From NCBI RefSeq assembly GCF_051622035.1, contig NC_135359.1:16243501-16307500 (forward strand): DNA of 64,000 bases, read 5' to 3'. This DNA comes from Arctopsyche grandis (taxonomy: Eukaryota > Arthropoda > Insecta > Trichoptera > Hydropsychidae). This document shows, one piece after another, positions 1 through 10,729 of this stretch; positions within the stretch are counted from its first letter, which is position 1, and each line of letters begins with the position of its first letter. Made by a program: the position numbers and the translations under genes. The notes beneath the pieces were generated by a model. The model saw nothing but the letters and a program-made list of their open reading frames with translations. It was not told the DNA's origin and made no database searches.

Positions 1-84
1 TGAACCATTTTTTTATGTATTTATTTTCAATTAAATTATAATTATAATTTAAATTATTTATATTTTGACGATATTCGAGAAAAA

Positions 85-180
85 AATTGATTTCATTCAC
101 CGCGGGCGCCGGGAATCGAACCTCGGACCCTCCGATCCAAACGCATTGGCGCTAACGAGCTCGCGTCGCATGCCATATCC
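85..180 (-). mobile_element. tRNA-like SINE head or tRNA pseudogene
   Basis: Minus strand: GTTAGCGCCAATGCG (A-box region), then GAGGTTCGATTCCCGG (B box). The spacing is tRNA-like, but the T stem has mismatches, which argues against a functional tRNA. The head resembles the two SINE copies elsewhere in the window; no body is recognisable. Confidence 0.5.
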
Positions 181-2549
181 TCGCCCAGAATACGTGTTGT
201 AAATACACATCATATGTATATGCACGTAATTTGTTATGTGTCATAATAATATTCAACGTTACGAGGTCAATGACCGTTTGTGTATAATCGGAAAATATTA
301 CATTTTGTTAACATTAACTTTAAGAATTGAAAATTATTACAAATAAAGAATTGAAAACTATCTATGAGAGTCTACGAAAATAACGGTTCCGGTTCCGGAT
401 TTTTTTTTTAGTTTTATACGGGTATATAATAATTTAATACCCATGCGATGATATTTCATCGGGCTATTCACTAGTATATATATAATATCGCTATTCTGTC
501 TGTGTGTCTGTTTGTCTGAGATAACACTCGCTGTAATAGTCGTTTTGATTCGACATACACTCATATACATATACGTCACAGCTAAACCACTGCTAAAACG
601 TATATACGAATACAATAACTAAATTAAATTGACTGTCACGAACAAACAAACATATATGTATACTGTCTCTTTCGAAATTATATGTATACCAGAATCCGGC
701 ACCTGCGCCCCTGGAGGCTTTGCCCCTTAGGGCTTCGCCCCCGGCAGCTGTAACTCCGGCACCCCCGGGGAAAAAATCGAATCGGCGCCTATGAATCGAA
801 AAAAAAAATCGATGACGCACGGATTTACGAACCAACAATACACACATACAAAGTCTCTTTCAAAATTATATATTAGATTTTCTTATATACTTTTTGTGTC
901 CCTATTGAATTACATATGTATAGTTTGTAAATTTATTTTCATTATACGATAATTTCTAATCTCTATGCGCAAAATGAATAGTGAAAGCAAGAAAAAAGTT
1001 CAGTGTTCAGATGATTATTTGAATTTCACTAATTTGCATGCTATTTTCTTCCGAGTTGCACATGCAAGACCCCGAGAGGAATCACGGGTCCTGAGAAAAA
1101 TCATTAAATAAAAAGATCTATAGAGGTATATTTTTAATATGCGAAAAATGATTTCGAAGGAGACTAGAAAATGCCTGTTTCCCATGCCTGAAAAATCAAG
1201 AGTATTCCAACTGAAACCCTTCAGTGCCCGATGTGTGCTCATATTTACATACATATGTATGTCGCCTGAGATAATTATGTAGTCATGCCGGTCCAAAATC
1301 GCATTCGTCCCCTTTGTATATGAAATATTTTACCCAGCTGACGTGATAAATGGGGTAGCAAAGCCCCGTGCCCCCGGCTCGAGACGACAGTTTCAGATGT
1401 GTCCGTGTATCCCCTTCTAGCTGTGATTACAGTACTACAAGTAGGACGAGCCGGTACTTCTCGCCTAACGAAGCTACAAGTAATTAAGTCGGTCTTTACT
1501 TACTCAGTGTTAACGCTGTCTCTTCTTATCTGTCGCTTTGTGTGTGTACTGGGTTTTGCTATCAGCTGCGATAATGGTGGTCCAGTAGGTCTTTATTAAA
1601 AATACACCGGTTTAGTATTCAGATAATAATGTGTGATTTTCAGCCGTCAGTTCGAGCAAGTTTTCCTGCCAGTCCGCGAAAACTTCTTCTGATCTGAACT
1701 GTCGTGATTCTGTTTGGAGTAAATATTAAATATAAGATTATACCACGATCCGGAATAATGATGGAAAGGTGCCGAACGAATAATCCATACTATTTTATTT
1801 TAGTTCGCTTTAAAATATTTTTATAATTTTTAAATTAAACTATTATGTTAATACCTACATTGAACACCTACACCTACCTACCTGAAGTTTCCTACACGCA
1901 AATATATTGTTATATTACAATTCCCATTGAATGATGACCTTAGATAATGTGTCAAGACAAGCGAATGATTTACGTGACGTATTCCAAATTTTATTTTTAT
2001 TTACCTAAATTTCTAATTCTCAAACAATAACATTAACAAATATGTATATATTTATATGAATATGTTTTAATTAGATCTATGTATATGCATGGATATGTCT
2101 ACATATGTAAAGAAAACAAGTTTGTTTATTGTCCGCCCAGTTAGTAGGTACGAAAGTCATAATTCAACCTTTCTTTAAAACGGGTGGAGTAGGAAAAGGG
2201 TGGGTGGGGTGTAAAAACTTGCGTACAACAGGCTGCCATGATTAATGGCACTTTTCCATCGAAAGTTTAAAAATCGGGAACAAAAGGACTCGAAAATATC
2301 TGGGTCTCCGTCTTGTCGACGTACTTACATATGTATGTATGTATTTATATACACGTAGTAAACTACATATGTCGATTTTTCGAAGGGAAGAATAACGTAT
2401 TATTTCGTGTAATGTACATATTGTGGGCTCTATCTCACATCAGAATTAATTTGAGTAAATTAATCAGAATTAATTTGGTAAAATAAATATTTCCATTTCA
2501 TTATTACTGTCATTTCATTATTTAATGGAGAATTCGAAATATTTAAACT
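181..2549. other. Intergenic, repeat debris and AT-rich DNA
   Basis: Around 420-560 the minus strand reads AGTGAATAGCCCGATGAAAT, a transposon-like start. 690-790 is a GC-rich stretch with GCCCC words. 850-885 carries the AAAGTCTCTTTC block also found at 47.0 kb. 1,340-1,620 is unique and more balanced, with a 66-codon frame I do not recognise. No gene is supported. Confidence 0.5.
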
Positions 2550-3110
2550 ATTTAAAAAATTCGAATGTGACCAACCCATGACTTAATCTATATATTTGAG
2601 GAATATAAGAAGGTCACAAAACAAAATTCGATATTTAACCGTACAGACACATTCACACATACCGGCAGCATTATGAAATACTAATACCTATGACAGCATT
2701 TTCCGAAACTTGCATATGTAAGACAAAAGTTTTACTTCCGGTGGTAAGATTTTGTTCAATTTTTTTTATTACTTTAAATCACTATCAGTATTATACACAA
2801 TAAATATCAAGAAGATTTAATTTAAAAGGTCAAAATAAAATAATGAAATTTTGTTTTACAAAAAAATACTACTTCCGGTTTAGGACTTCTGACCAAAATC
2901 TTATAAGCTCTAAGTTAGTATATATAGAATACAAATATAATATTTCAGCTTAATACGTTCAGGGGTGTGGACAGGATTCAGGCGATTTTTTTCATCACAT
3001 TGATACAAGAATAATACGTGATTGAGCACGCATCTTGAAAGAGTCGAAAAAAATAGTGGAAAAAAAATCGAACAATAGTAAACTGCCACTTCTGGTTGAC
3101 AAATTGTTTT
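2550..3110 (-). repeat. Dispersed repeat F1, copy 1
   Basis: The minus strand shares with 55.8-56.3 kb the words CTTGTATCAATGTGA, CCCCTGAACGTAT, CCGGAAGTA and GTCATGGGTTG, in the same order. Noncoding; the TE class is unknown. Confidence 0.7.
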
Positions 3111-3204
3111 AAGCAATTCAGTTCATATTATTCACGGAAATTTGTTTATTCCCATTTTTATTTCAGTAGGTAGTTGTTACATAGGTATTGGTATATATGT
3201 ACAT

Positions 3205-3516
3205 AATATTGAGGTTAAAAATGGGCCCAGCAAAAGGGCCCACGCAAATGTTGAAACTTACATTTCGAGCCTAATAAAAAAAGTTAACCGATCCTTGGGC
3301 TATTAAAGCAGGTATTAGTTGTTTATGTATATCGTAAGAAATTTGTTTTGTTGAAATACCCAAACTTTAGGTCCCAAAGTGCAATATCCTATAAATTTTT
3401 ACACACGTGAAATAGTTAAAAAGTTATTTCATTTTACTGAGGGCCCATATTTTCTAACAGATAGTGGGGCCCACATGCCATCGGGCATGTTCGCTTGTAT
3501 GGCCAGTCCGCCACTG
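3205..3516 (-). mobile_element. hAT terminal fragment (GGGCCC-rich), one end lost
   Basis: Ends CCAGTCCGCCACTG, i.e. CAGTGGCGGACTGG on the minus strand, a common hAT terminus, with several GGGCCCA/TGGGCCC words inside. No matching left terminus or 8-bp duplication was found; the right end runs directly into a (TA)n array. Confidence 0.6.
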
Positions 3517-4471
3517 TATATATATATATATATACTGAAGTACAGATTTGACGTACCAGCTTTTTTTGTATGTTTTTTTGGCTGAATCTTTTTGGTGAAA
3601 CTCATGGTTTTTGTTACTTTTGCTGAATCTTTCATCTCGGTCATACTTTTTACATACGTATATATGTATGTACATACATACGTCTACATTATATTTGAAT
3701 CCCTTTTAATTTTTGCAAACTTCTTTGCGACCGTACAAGTAAGACACACTGGTTTAATATATTATTTTCAAATACATACATATAATTGATTGTTAAAAGT
3801 GAATACAAAAATAAATGGAAAAACATTAAACAAGCAATGTTGTGTACAAAAGGGAAATTCATTTGTGATTGATGTTCGGAAGTACAAGAGCATACCCAAG
3901 CTATTACCGTACACTTTTCAGCGAATGATTCACTGTTGTTTCCAGCAACTGATTTAATAGCACGCGCATACCTGGCGATTATTACCATGAAAACGGTGAA
4001 CGTTTCCCGCGATGCTATCTGCACAATACAGGGGCGGTGCGATCCATTTTGATGGGGTGCTTGGGATGAGAGGGCGGCTGCTGTTGCAGTATCTGTGCCG
4101 CTTCCACCACCCCTTCTCCCTCTACATCTAGCGAAACAAATGCCCGCTATCTAGATTAAGCGTAATTCACGGCGGGAAGTTTTCATGTTTTGATAACAAA
4201 TTATTAATCACCAAAGTTTACCGCCGAAGAAGATGTTGCCAACGCCCAGACTCCGGGCGACAAAACCAACCCCGGTTTCGTTATAATTAAGACTCTCGTC
4301 GGTCGAATACTTGAGGACCTCTTCGCAGCGTCTGAATAATCTACTGGGGGTCCCAAAAATACCCTCATTCGTTCATATCGTTATAAAGATCCCAACTGAT
4401 TCCACAAATTGGGACGAACTTAAAATTTCTTTATAATTTTAGCAACTCAGTAATCAGACGACACTTTATTA
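3517..4471. other. Microsatellites, then a unique island
   Basis: (TA)n and GTATATATGTATG arrays to about 3,790. From about 3,880 to 4,420 the DNA is unique and GC-balanced, with no repeat words and no convincing exon, so it is possible regulatory sequence. Confidence 0.35.
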
Positions 4472-4479
4472 GTATTAAC

Positions 4480-5064
4480 CAGGGCTGTGGAGTTGGCGTC
4501 CGAGTCGGAGTCGTGGAATATTTCAATTGGAGTCGGTTTCGTAAAAAATCAACTGACTCCTTTTTATTATATTCTTTAATTAATATTTTTAGTATTACGG
4601 TATATGTCTGTATAACTAGTCTCCAATTTTGTTGATTTATATACACTAGTAAATTTAAATTTAATAATTTCTTTATAAAAATGATGAATTTAAATTACAT
4701 TACAAATAAAATATTCGAATTGCACGTATTTTGATGTGTTGTGACCAAAACCAATTGTTTTCTCCATCTCATATTTTTTTTTATTCTCATTTTTATCGTT
4801 GAATTATTTGCGTATGAGATTTATAAACATATACTATTAATGTACTTAATTTTTATTTATACCTATTTAATTACTAATAATTGAATAAATTCGGCTACTT
4901 GTCATTTTTTAGTGATTTTTTTAATTCCTTTAATTTTTTATATTTTGAAAATCGCTATTATTTTTTTACTACTGAAATTTGTATACGTTTGGTAAGAAAA
5001 GTCCATCTTACTAAAATCGTTCAAGTTGGAGTCGATAAATTTTGGACCGACTCCGACAGCCCTG
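4480..5064. mobile_element. Non-autonomous hAT element (585 bp) with 8-bp duplication
   Basis: Starts CAGGGCTGTGGAGT and ends ACTCCGACAGCCCTG. The same 8 bases, GTATTAAC, flank it at 4,472-4,479 and 5,065-5,072. Subterminal GAGTCGG/CCGACTC repeats are typical of a widespread animal hAT MITE type. The interior is AT-rich and noncoding; the 66-codon frame inside it has no transposase motif. Confidence 0.92.
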
Positions 5065-5084
5065 GTATTAACTACGATTGAATG

Positions 5085-6165
5085 TTAAATATTGAAAACA
5101 AACACCCACATAAATAGTTAATAATGAATAAATTCGTATACATACATATATAGATTTTGCTGTTTGGATAAAATCTGTATGTTTGGATGCAAAATTTTAT
5201 TTTTATTTTATATTTCCTTTTGCTCCCTGCAATTTTTAATTTGCTTCTTTGTCCTGAAGTGATTTTAAAGATGTTTATTTTATGATTTTTAAAATTTTCT
5301 ATAGTGATATAGCAGGTTGTTCCAATAAATCGATAGCGTGAAGGATACCAGATTCGTCAGAGCTTTGAAATTCATCTCGATGGGAAGACATCATGGGAGG
5401 ATAGGTAGGTATAGATTTTTGAAATAGTCCAAACGCTGTAAGACTGAAATGGCAACGCAACGGGAAGAATGTTAAATACCGGGAAAGACGGCTCGCCTCA
5501 TTAATGCAAATGTCTCATTCAAACAAAAACTTTTTTCGTTGCCCGGCGGGAGGGTCGACTTATTAGTTTTCACCGAATTAATTCGTCAACGGAGACTTAT
5601 TCGCGAGACGAAAACCCAATTAACATGGGAGGGAGTGGAAGAGGAGTGCCGAGCAAACGAGATGATGGAAAGTTTCGAACACAAAAGAAAAGCTATGACG
5701 TCTAATTGGGTACGTCTCGAGCGTCGTCGCTAATGCGCCCTAATTAATAATCATGAAACAAAGCTAACATCCCAAACACCCCCGCTACCACCCAACCATC
5801 AACCCCACTGTTAACTAAAGCACCAGAACGATCGATAACATACATATTGAATATCGGAGAATTGTAAAAAAAAAATCTTTCCTATGACACTCAGTCCAAA
5901 AATCACCCCCTTGGAGTATTTTCGGTGATATTTTATCCTTGTATTGACATAGATTTCACAGTGATCGATAACGGTGATTCCCATATTTGAAGAAATGTAG
6001 GAGAAACTTAAGATAGTAAGAATTAACAGTGAATTGAAGGAACGCCCTTCCCAGCTGGAAGTCACGAGGACGTGCACGGTGTACGGTGTTTTCGCCCTAA
6101 CTCTCTAGTAAGGAGATCATTCACCAAGCAATTTATCGAGCGATAAATTACTCAGCACCTCTTGA
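5085..6165. other. AT-rich DNA and a unique island (5,430-5,800)
   Basis: The island has a short open frame (64 codons, charged) that lacks recognisable motifs. Its right edge meets repeat S copy 1. No gene supported. Confidence 0.35.
5880..5990 (-). repeat. Dispersed repeat S, copy 1
   Basis: Minus-strand core ATGTCAATACAAGGATAAAA, then ATATCACCGAAAATACT. The same core is at 22.7 and 60.0 kb. Confidence 0.6.
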
Positions 6166-6174
6166 CAAAACTAT

Positions 6175-6556
6175 TGTTGTGTAAGGGTGGGTTCAGGATC
6201 CAAATGAAAGGCCAAAGTTGCGTCACAGCATTTATTCAACGATTCGGGAGATCCACACGTAACCACCGCTCACCCCAGAATAATCTGATCTACCGCGTGT
6301 ACAAATTGCAAGGACAAAGACAAGTTGCACAGAACAGCTTCCCCGATCCATTAATGTGCCCATTGTTTAGGTCTACCCTGGCGAGTCTTTTATTTACGCA
6401 TGCACTCACCCAAAACAGTGAGAACTCCAGCGTATCCTTTGTCGGGGCACTTACTGAGTCTCGTTATCCTAATCCGAGGTCTCTATTGTTTACCTACGAA
6501 TGCATTTAGACAGTGGATACTCTATCTCTCTCTCTCTCTCATGTTCCCATGTTACA
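6175..6556 (-). mobile_element. Solo LTR (382 bp), family A copy 1
   Basis: Begins TGTTGTGTAAGGG and ends TGTTACA, with a 4-bp duplication CTAT on both sides (6,171-6,174; 6,557-6,560). The minus strand carries AATAAATGCTGTGA, a polyadenylation signal at the place expected in an LTR, so transcription would run on the minus strand. It shares GGATCCAA, AAAGGCCAA and CACAGCATTTATT with the copy at 43.1 kb. A 4-bp duplication fits Gypsy-like elements. No internal coding region is adjacent. Confidence 0.8.
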
Positions 6557-7440
6557 CTATTATAATATTTTTAGGTGGATCTCCTTCTCATTTATGCCAT
6601 TTCTAGCTCCGCTCTCGTTTAGTTTCACTCTAACAGTCGGATTGCAATTGAAAGAGGTTAGTTTGGACAAATGACCAATGTGCTCTGATAGAATATGAAA
6701 GTAGTCACAAATTTTACTTTATTCAATACAATTTGTCTATTTAAAATGTTCATCGGTTTATATCCAGAAGTTTAAGTCGAATTACATAGTTTAAAGTCCC
6801 CATATCCATGTTCCGAAACTTCGTAGCAAATAGGTTGATAAGGAAGGGGCAGTTTCAGAAGAAATCGCGAAATTCAAAAGTGCACGGATGGGTTTATCGA
6901 ATTTCAGGTCTCGGGTCGGGTAAAAAAAGGTTTTGCTCACACATCACCCGTGGTGGAGCGGAATTGAAGGCAATATTCAAAATTGCACCCAGCAGCGCGA
7001 TAAAAGTTCGTACCTCGTGATTATATTTCCGGTTTGCGGTCGCGCCAAAGCGACAGTGGCGCACATCCTCATTTTCGTCAGGATTCTCTAGGCGTGTTTT
7101 ATTTTATTTTCTTTTTTTCTCGCTCCCTCTCTCATGCTAAAGCTGAGCTTTCATTTTTGACTGAGATTGGGTCCATTCGAAATAAGAACGGAACGCATCT
7201 CTGGGGCCAAAAAGTTGTCATATATACTCTATATTTAGGATTCTTCTACAAACTATTATATATATGTATAACGTGATGACTATGCCTGATAAAATTAAAC
7301 AGATGATAAACAAGTAGAAGTAGCAAAAAATTATTTATATTTAGTGGACATGTCAAATAATTGACATGTCCGGTAGCAAAGAAGAAGAAATAAAGAGACG
7401 TATATTAGGATGGAGTGCATTTTCATGAATGAATGCGGTT
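6557..7440. other. Unique DNA without recognisable gene
   Basis: 6,800-7,080 is GC-balanced. GGACATGTCAA and its complement form an 11-bp hairpin with a 4-base loop near 7,345-7,370. Short frames here show no domain. Confidence 0.35.
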
Positions 7441-7452
7441 TTTAAATCAAAA

Positions 7453-7845
7453 ATGCCACTTTGCCTGAATAAAAAGATCTGCGATCACTGCCAGTGATGT
7501 CGTATGAATGTGAAACTTTGAACTTTAAGGTATGGGACATCATACGCCAAGTTGCTACACTACACACTAAGTTCAATACACTCAAAGAAGTATGGAACGT
7601 TGTATGCTTGGCATAACGAGGAAAGACAGGAAACGGAATATGTGGGTGAGAAGTGTGACAAGGGTTGTGGATATAGTGTATAGAGTGAAAAGATTGAAAT
7701 GGCAATGAGCGAGAAGAATAAACGAAAGGTGGACAAAAGAAACGCTAGAATGGTACCAAAGAGAATGCAAAAGGGTAAAAGGAAGACCGCAGGGAAGATG
7801 GGTAGACAAAATTAGGAAAATGTGTGGAGGGAGATGAACGAGAGT
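7453..7845 (+). mobile_element. RTE-clade retrotransposon tail (copy A)
   Basis: Reads, with frameshifts, as the end of an RTE ORF2: TRKDRKRNMWVR, INERWTKETLEWYQREC, KGRPQGRWVDKIR. It is truncated before the terminal EAF...QW motif and without the usual GAT-type tail. The antisense frames here are shadows. Confidence 0.75.
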
Positions 7846-7849
7846 TGTA

Positions 7850-10329
7850 TTGTAAAAACAAAAGTTTTTAAACAGATTTATTAAAAATAAACATATTTAG
7901 ACACTAGTAAATATGAATGTTTCAAATAAATACCCATGCTCGCATTTCACCTTAATTCAATTTTATTAAAAATCATTACTTTAATAATGTATAAAAAAAT
8001 AGCTTAAATTCTTAATTTTAAAATTAGAATTTGTATGAAAAATATTCTTATTCTTACATTTACCAAATTGCATTGGTTAATGTGTACGCTTATTGCTTAT
8101 TGATTGATCATCAGAGATATTAAATCAGTATTTACCTGTTCATATGGTAAATATAATATACATACACTTATGTAAACTTCAGGTAGTAGATTGGATATAT
8201 ATTTATCCACTATAACCATTTTTAAACCTAGTTATTGCTTCTTATTAGGATAAAAAAACATTTAAAATTTGAAAAGAATTCGCAATTACAAAAATTGCAT
8301 AAAACATATGAAAATTACATTTTCATATGAATTTCGAAACCAAAAAAAAAACAGGAAATTAAGAGCTTCCTAGGCTTTGGGAATATACATAATTAAAATA
8401 CAAATACAATTGTTCCCGAAATTTTACAATGTCAGAATTTCATTTCATTTAATTCTATGATTATATAATACTATGTGTCAGCTGCTACAAAGTTATCACA
8501 TCTAAACGCATCCTTAGTTCGTTTTAGTGAAATCTTGGACAGGAACTAAGCGCTCGTTGTTAGAAATGAGATTGTCTAAACTGCACAGTTAGTTATTTAT
8601 GCAACGAGCGTGGGTGTCTCTGGAAAACATCTAAAATTAATGTAAAATAAGGCACTTAGACCCTAGTCGGCTCGTTCCGGCGCGCACATGATTGCGTGGC
8701 TCACTTAAGGGGTGGCTGGGAGTATTTCGGGACCCCAGCCGCGAGTTTTATCTCCACCATATTTGATTCTCGTGAAAGCGCCGTCTACAAGTTGCGGTAC
8801 AAATCATTTTTATGGCTTTACACCCTCATCCCGCCCCACCCCCTCCTCCATTACAAAAACACCTCCCCTATTCCACCCAGTTCGAAAACACCCCTGCTGT
8901 GGTTCAGAGCCAAAACCCGAAACAGCGACTGATAACGTCGCGCGGGAAAGTTTTCATTACCCGATACCGGAGATTTGCCGCAACGCTTTCTCCATACGTC
9001 TCGTATTTGCGCGAAATAAACGAGATAAAAATGTCGCAATTTATCACTGAAAGCACAAAAGTGCGGACGCTCACTTAAGCACACTTTAATTGCCATAGAT
9101 CTGCCAACATCCCAAAATACAGATAAGTTTCATGCAAACCATTACATTGTGAACAAATGCAAAAAAGTTAAAAATATTCATATTGTAAAACATATTTAAC
9201 CTTTTCCGAGCGGGCGCCTATATTGGAAAAGAAAGAACTCAACGAGGCAGGGGTGAGATGGTGGGAGTGAGGAGGTGAACAAAATGTCAAAACAATAAAT
9301 TATCATAGTTTCAAGAATGGTCACTATAATTTATCATCGCCTACAGGTCCCCTTGTCCGTGACGCAACATTTATAAAGGATATTTTGAGCATTTTGCAGC
9401 GCCGCTTCTGGACACATGCCACGTAGTTCGATTGACTGATTGAAATGTTTCGAGACATCCCTGCAGATGACTAGGTTCAAATTTTTCTACTCAAAAAATT
9501 TATTTGTTTCAAAATTTTCACACTAACATACTACATATATGAATGGTCATATGTACTAAATCAATTTTTTTTTAAATCCACGATACTGTAAGAGTTTTAA
9601 TGGTATATATGTATATTCATGTTTGTATAATGCTTATAAAAATGAATGTGTATATTTTATTATAGACTTCCGGATTTCCTAAATAGCAAATTATTTATTT
9701 CCGATTCATTATAATAATTGAAAAAAGGCTTATAATATATTTAAATGACCCTAATAAAACAACGAAAAAGACAAACATATGCATTTGAATAATATTATAG
9801 TCGTAATTAACACATCGATCGACATACATAGGTGTCGGCGGTGATCGGCATGTAAGACCCAACTTTTGAGATGTTATTTTGCGAGAGAGGATACACGTTT
9901 TGTATAATTTTATATCAAAAGTAGCCAGTACGGCTGTTCTGCATGTTTTTAAGCCTTCAAAATATATCTTCGAAGTGACTGAAGATAGGCTCATAAATTA
10001 AATGACGATAATGATATAAAACCGAAGAATTAATAGTGTGCGTAAAATGTATGACGACAAAGTGCAGCAAAATATATGATGATGCTTATCAGAGTCAACG
10101 GGTGAACAAGCCCAACTCAACTTAAAAAGAACTTCATCTATTGTTACTACGAACATCGATAAAGTAAAAAACACTATGAAAATCACTCTTTGGCATCTTG
10201 ATTCAAAATAATAAAAAATTATCGTTGCATGTCCTGTCAACTTAAAATTAAAAACAAATAATAATTGTTTAAACAATTTACGTAAAATCTGTTCGCGATC
10301 ACAAAAGGGTCTCTCAGATTGTATTTGTT
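7850..10329. other. AT-rich DNA with a unique island (8,520-9,480)
   Basis: The island is GC-balanced with a pyrimidine-rich segment (CCACCCCCTCC) near 8,840. Overlapping frames there are in three phases and none has a domain. The remainder is AT-rich, with a TATGTATATTCATG-type patch near 9,600. Confidence 0.35.
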
Positions 10330-10350
10330 GGGGGGGGGGGGGGGGGGGGT
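10330..10350. repeat. Poly-G run of about 20 bases
   Basis: An uninterrupted G homopolymer ending in TGG. On the plus strand it could form a quadruplex. Length is likely variable or assembly-limited. Confidence 0.9.
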
Positions 10351-10439
10351 GGTTGGGTTGTCCTTATGAGGGTTTTGACAGAATTTCATAAATTTCATAG
10401 ATAAAAAAAAAGGACGGAATGTTTGTGGGTGGTTATGTG

Positions 10440-10719
10440 GCTGTTAAACACAGGGACAAAATTCAAAGAGTGGCATGTGAAAAAAAGTTTGAAATTGTCA
10501 TGTAGCTGGAAGAATGGACGAAAGGTGAACAAAACTAGTGCTAGAGTGGTGCCCGAGAGAATGTAAAAGGGCGAGAGGAAGGCCGAAATGAAGATGGGTA
10601 GACGAAATTAGAAAAATGTGTGGATTGAAATGGATGGGAGTTGCACAAAACAGAGACGATTGGAAGCGTGTTGTAGAGGCCTTCACCCAGCAGTGGATGG
10701 CGAGTCGCTGTAGATGCTG
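10440..10719 (+). mobile_element. RTE-clade tail (copy B), 3' of the Kelch gene
   Basis: RMDERtype, EWCPRECKRARGRP and VGEAFTQQW-like codons in decayed frames, closing at about 10,719, only some 10 bases from the Kelch stop codon on the opposite strand. The Kelch 3' UTR should therefore contain antisense RTE sequence. Confidence 0.7.
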
Positions 10720-10729
10720 ATATTTTGTT

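Noticed and set aside
4022..4040. CAGGGGCGG as a possible hAT terminus
   Set aside because: No matching inverted end or 8-bp duplication was found nearby.
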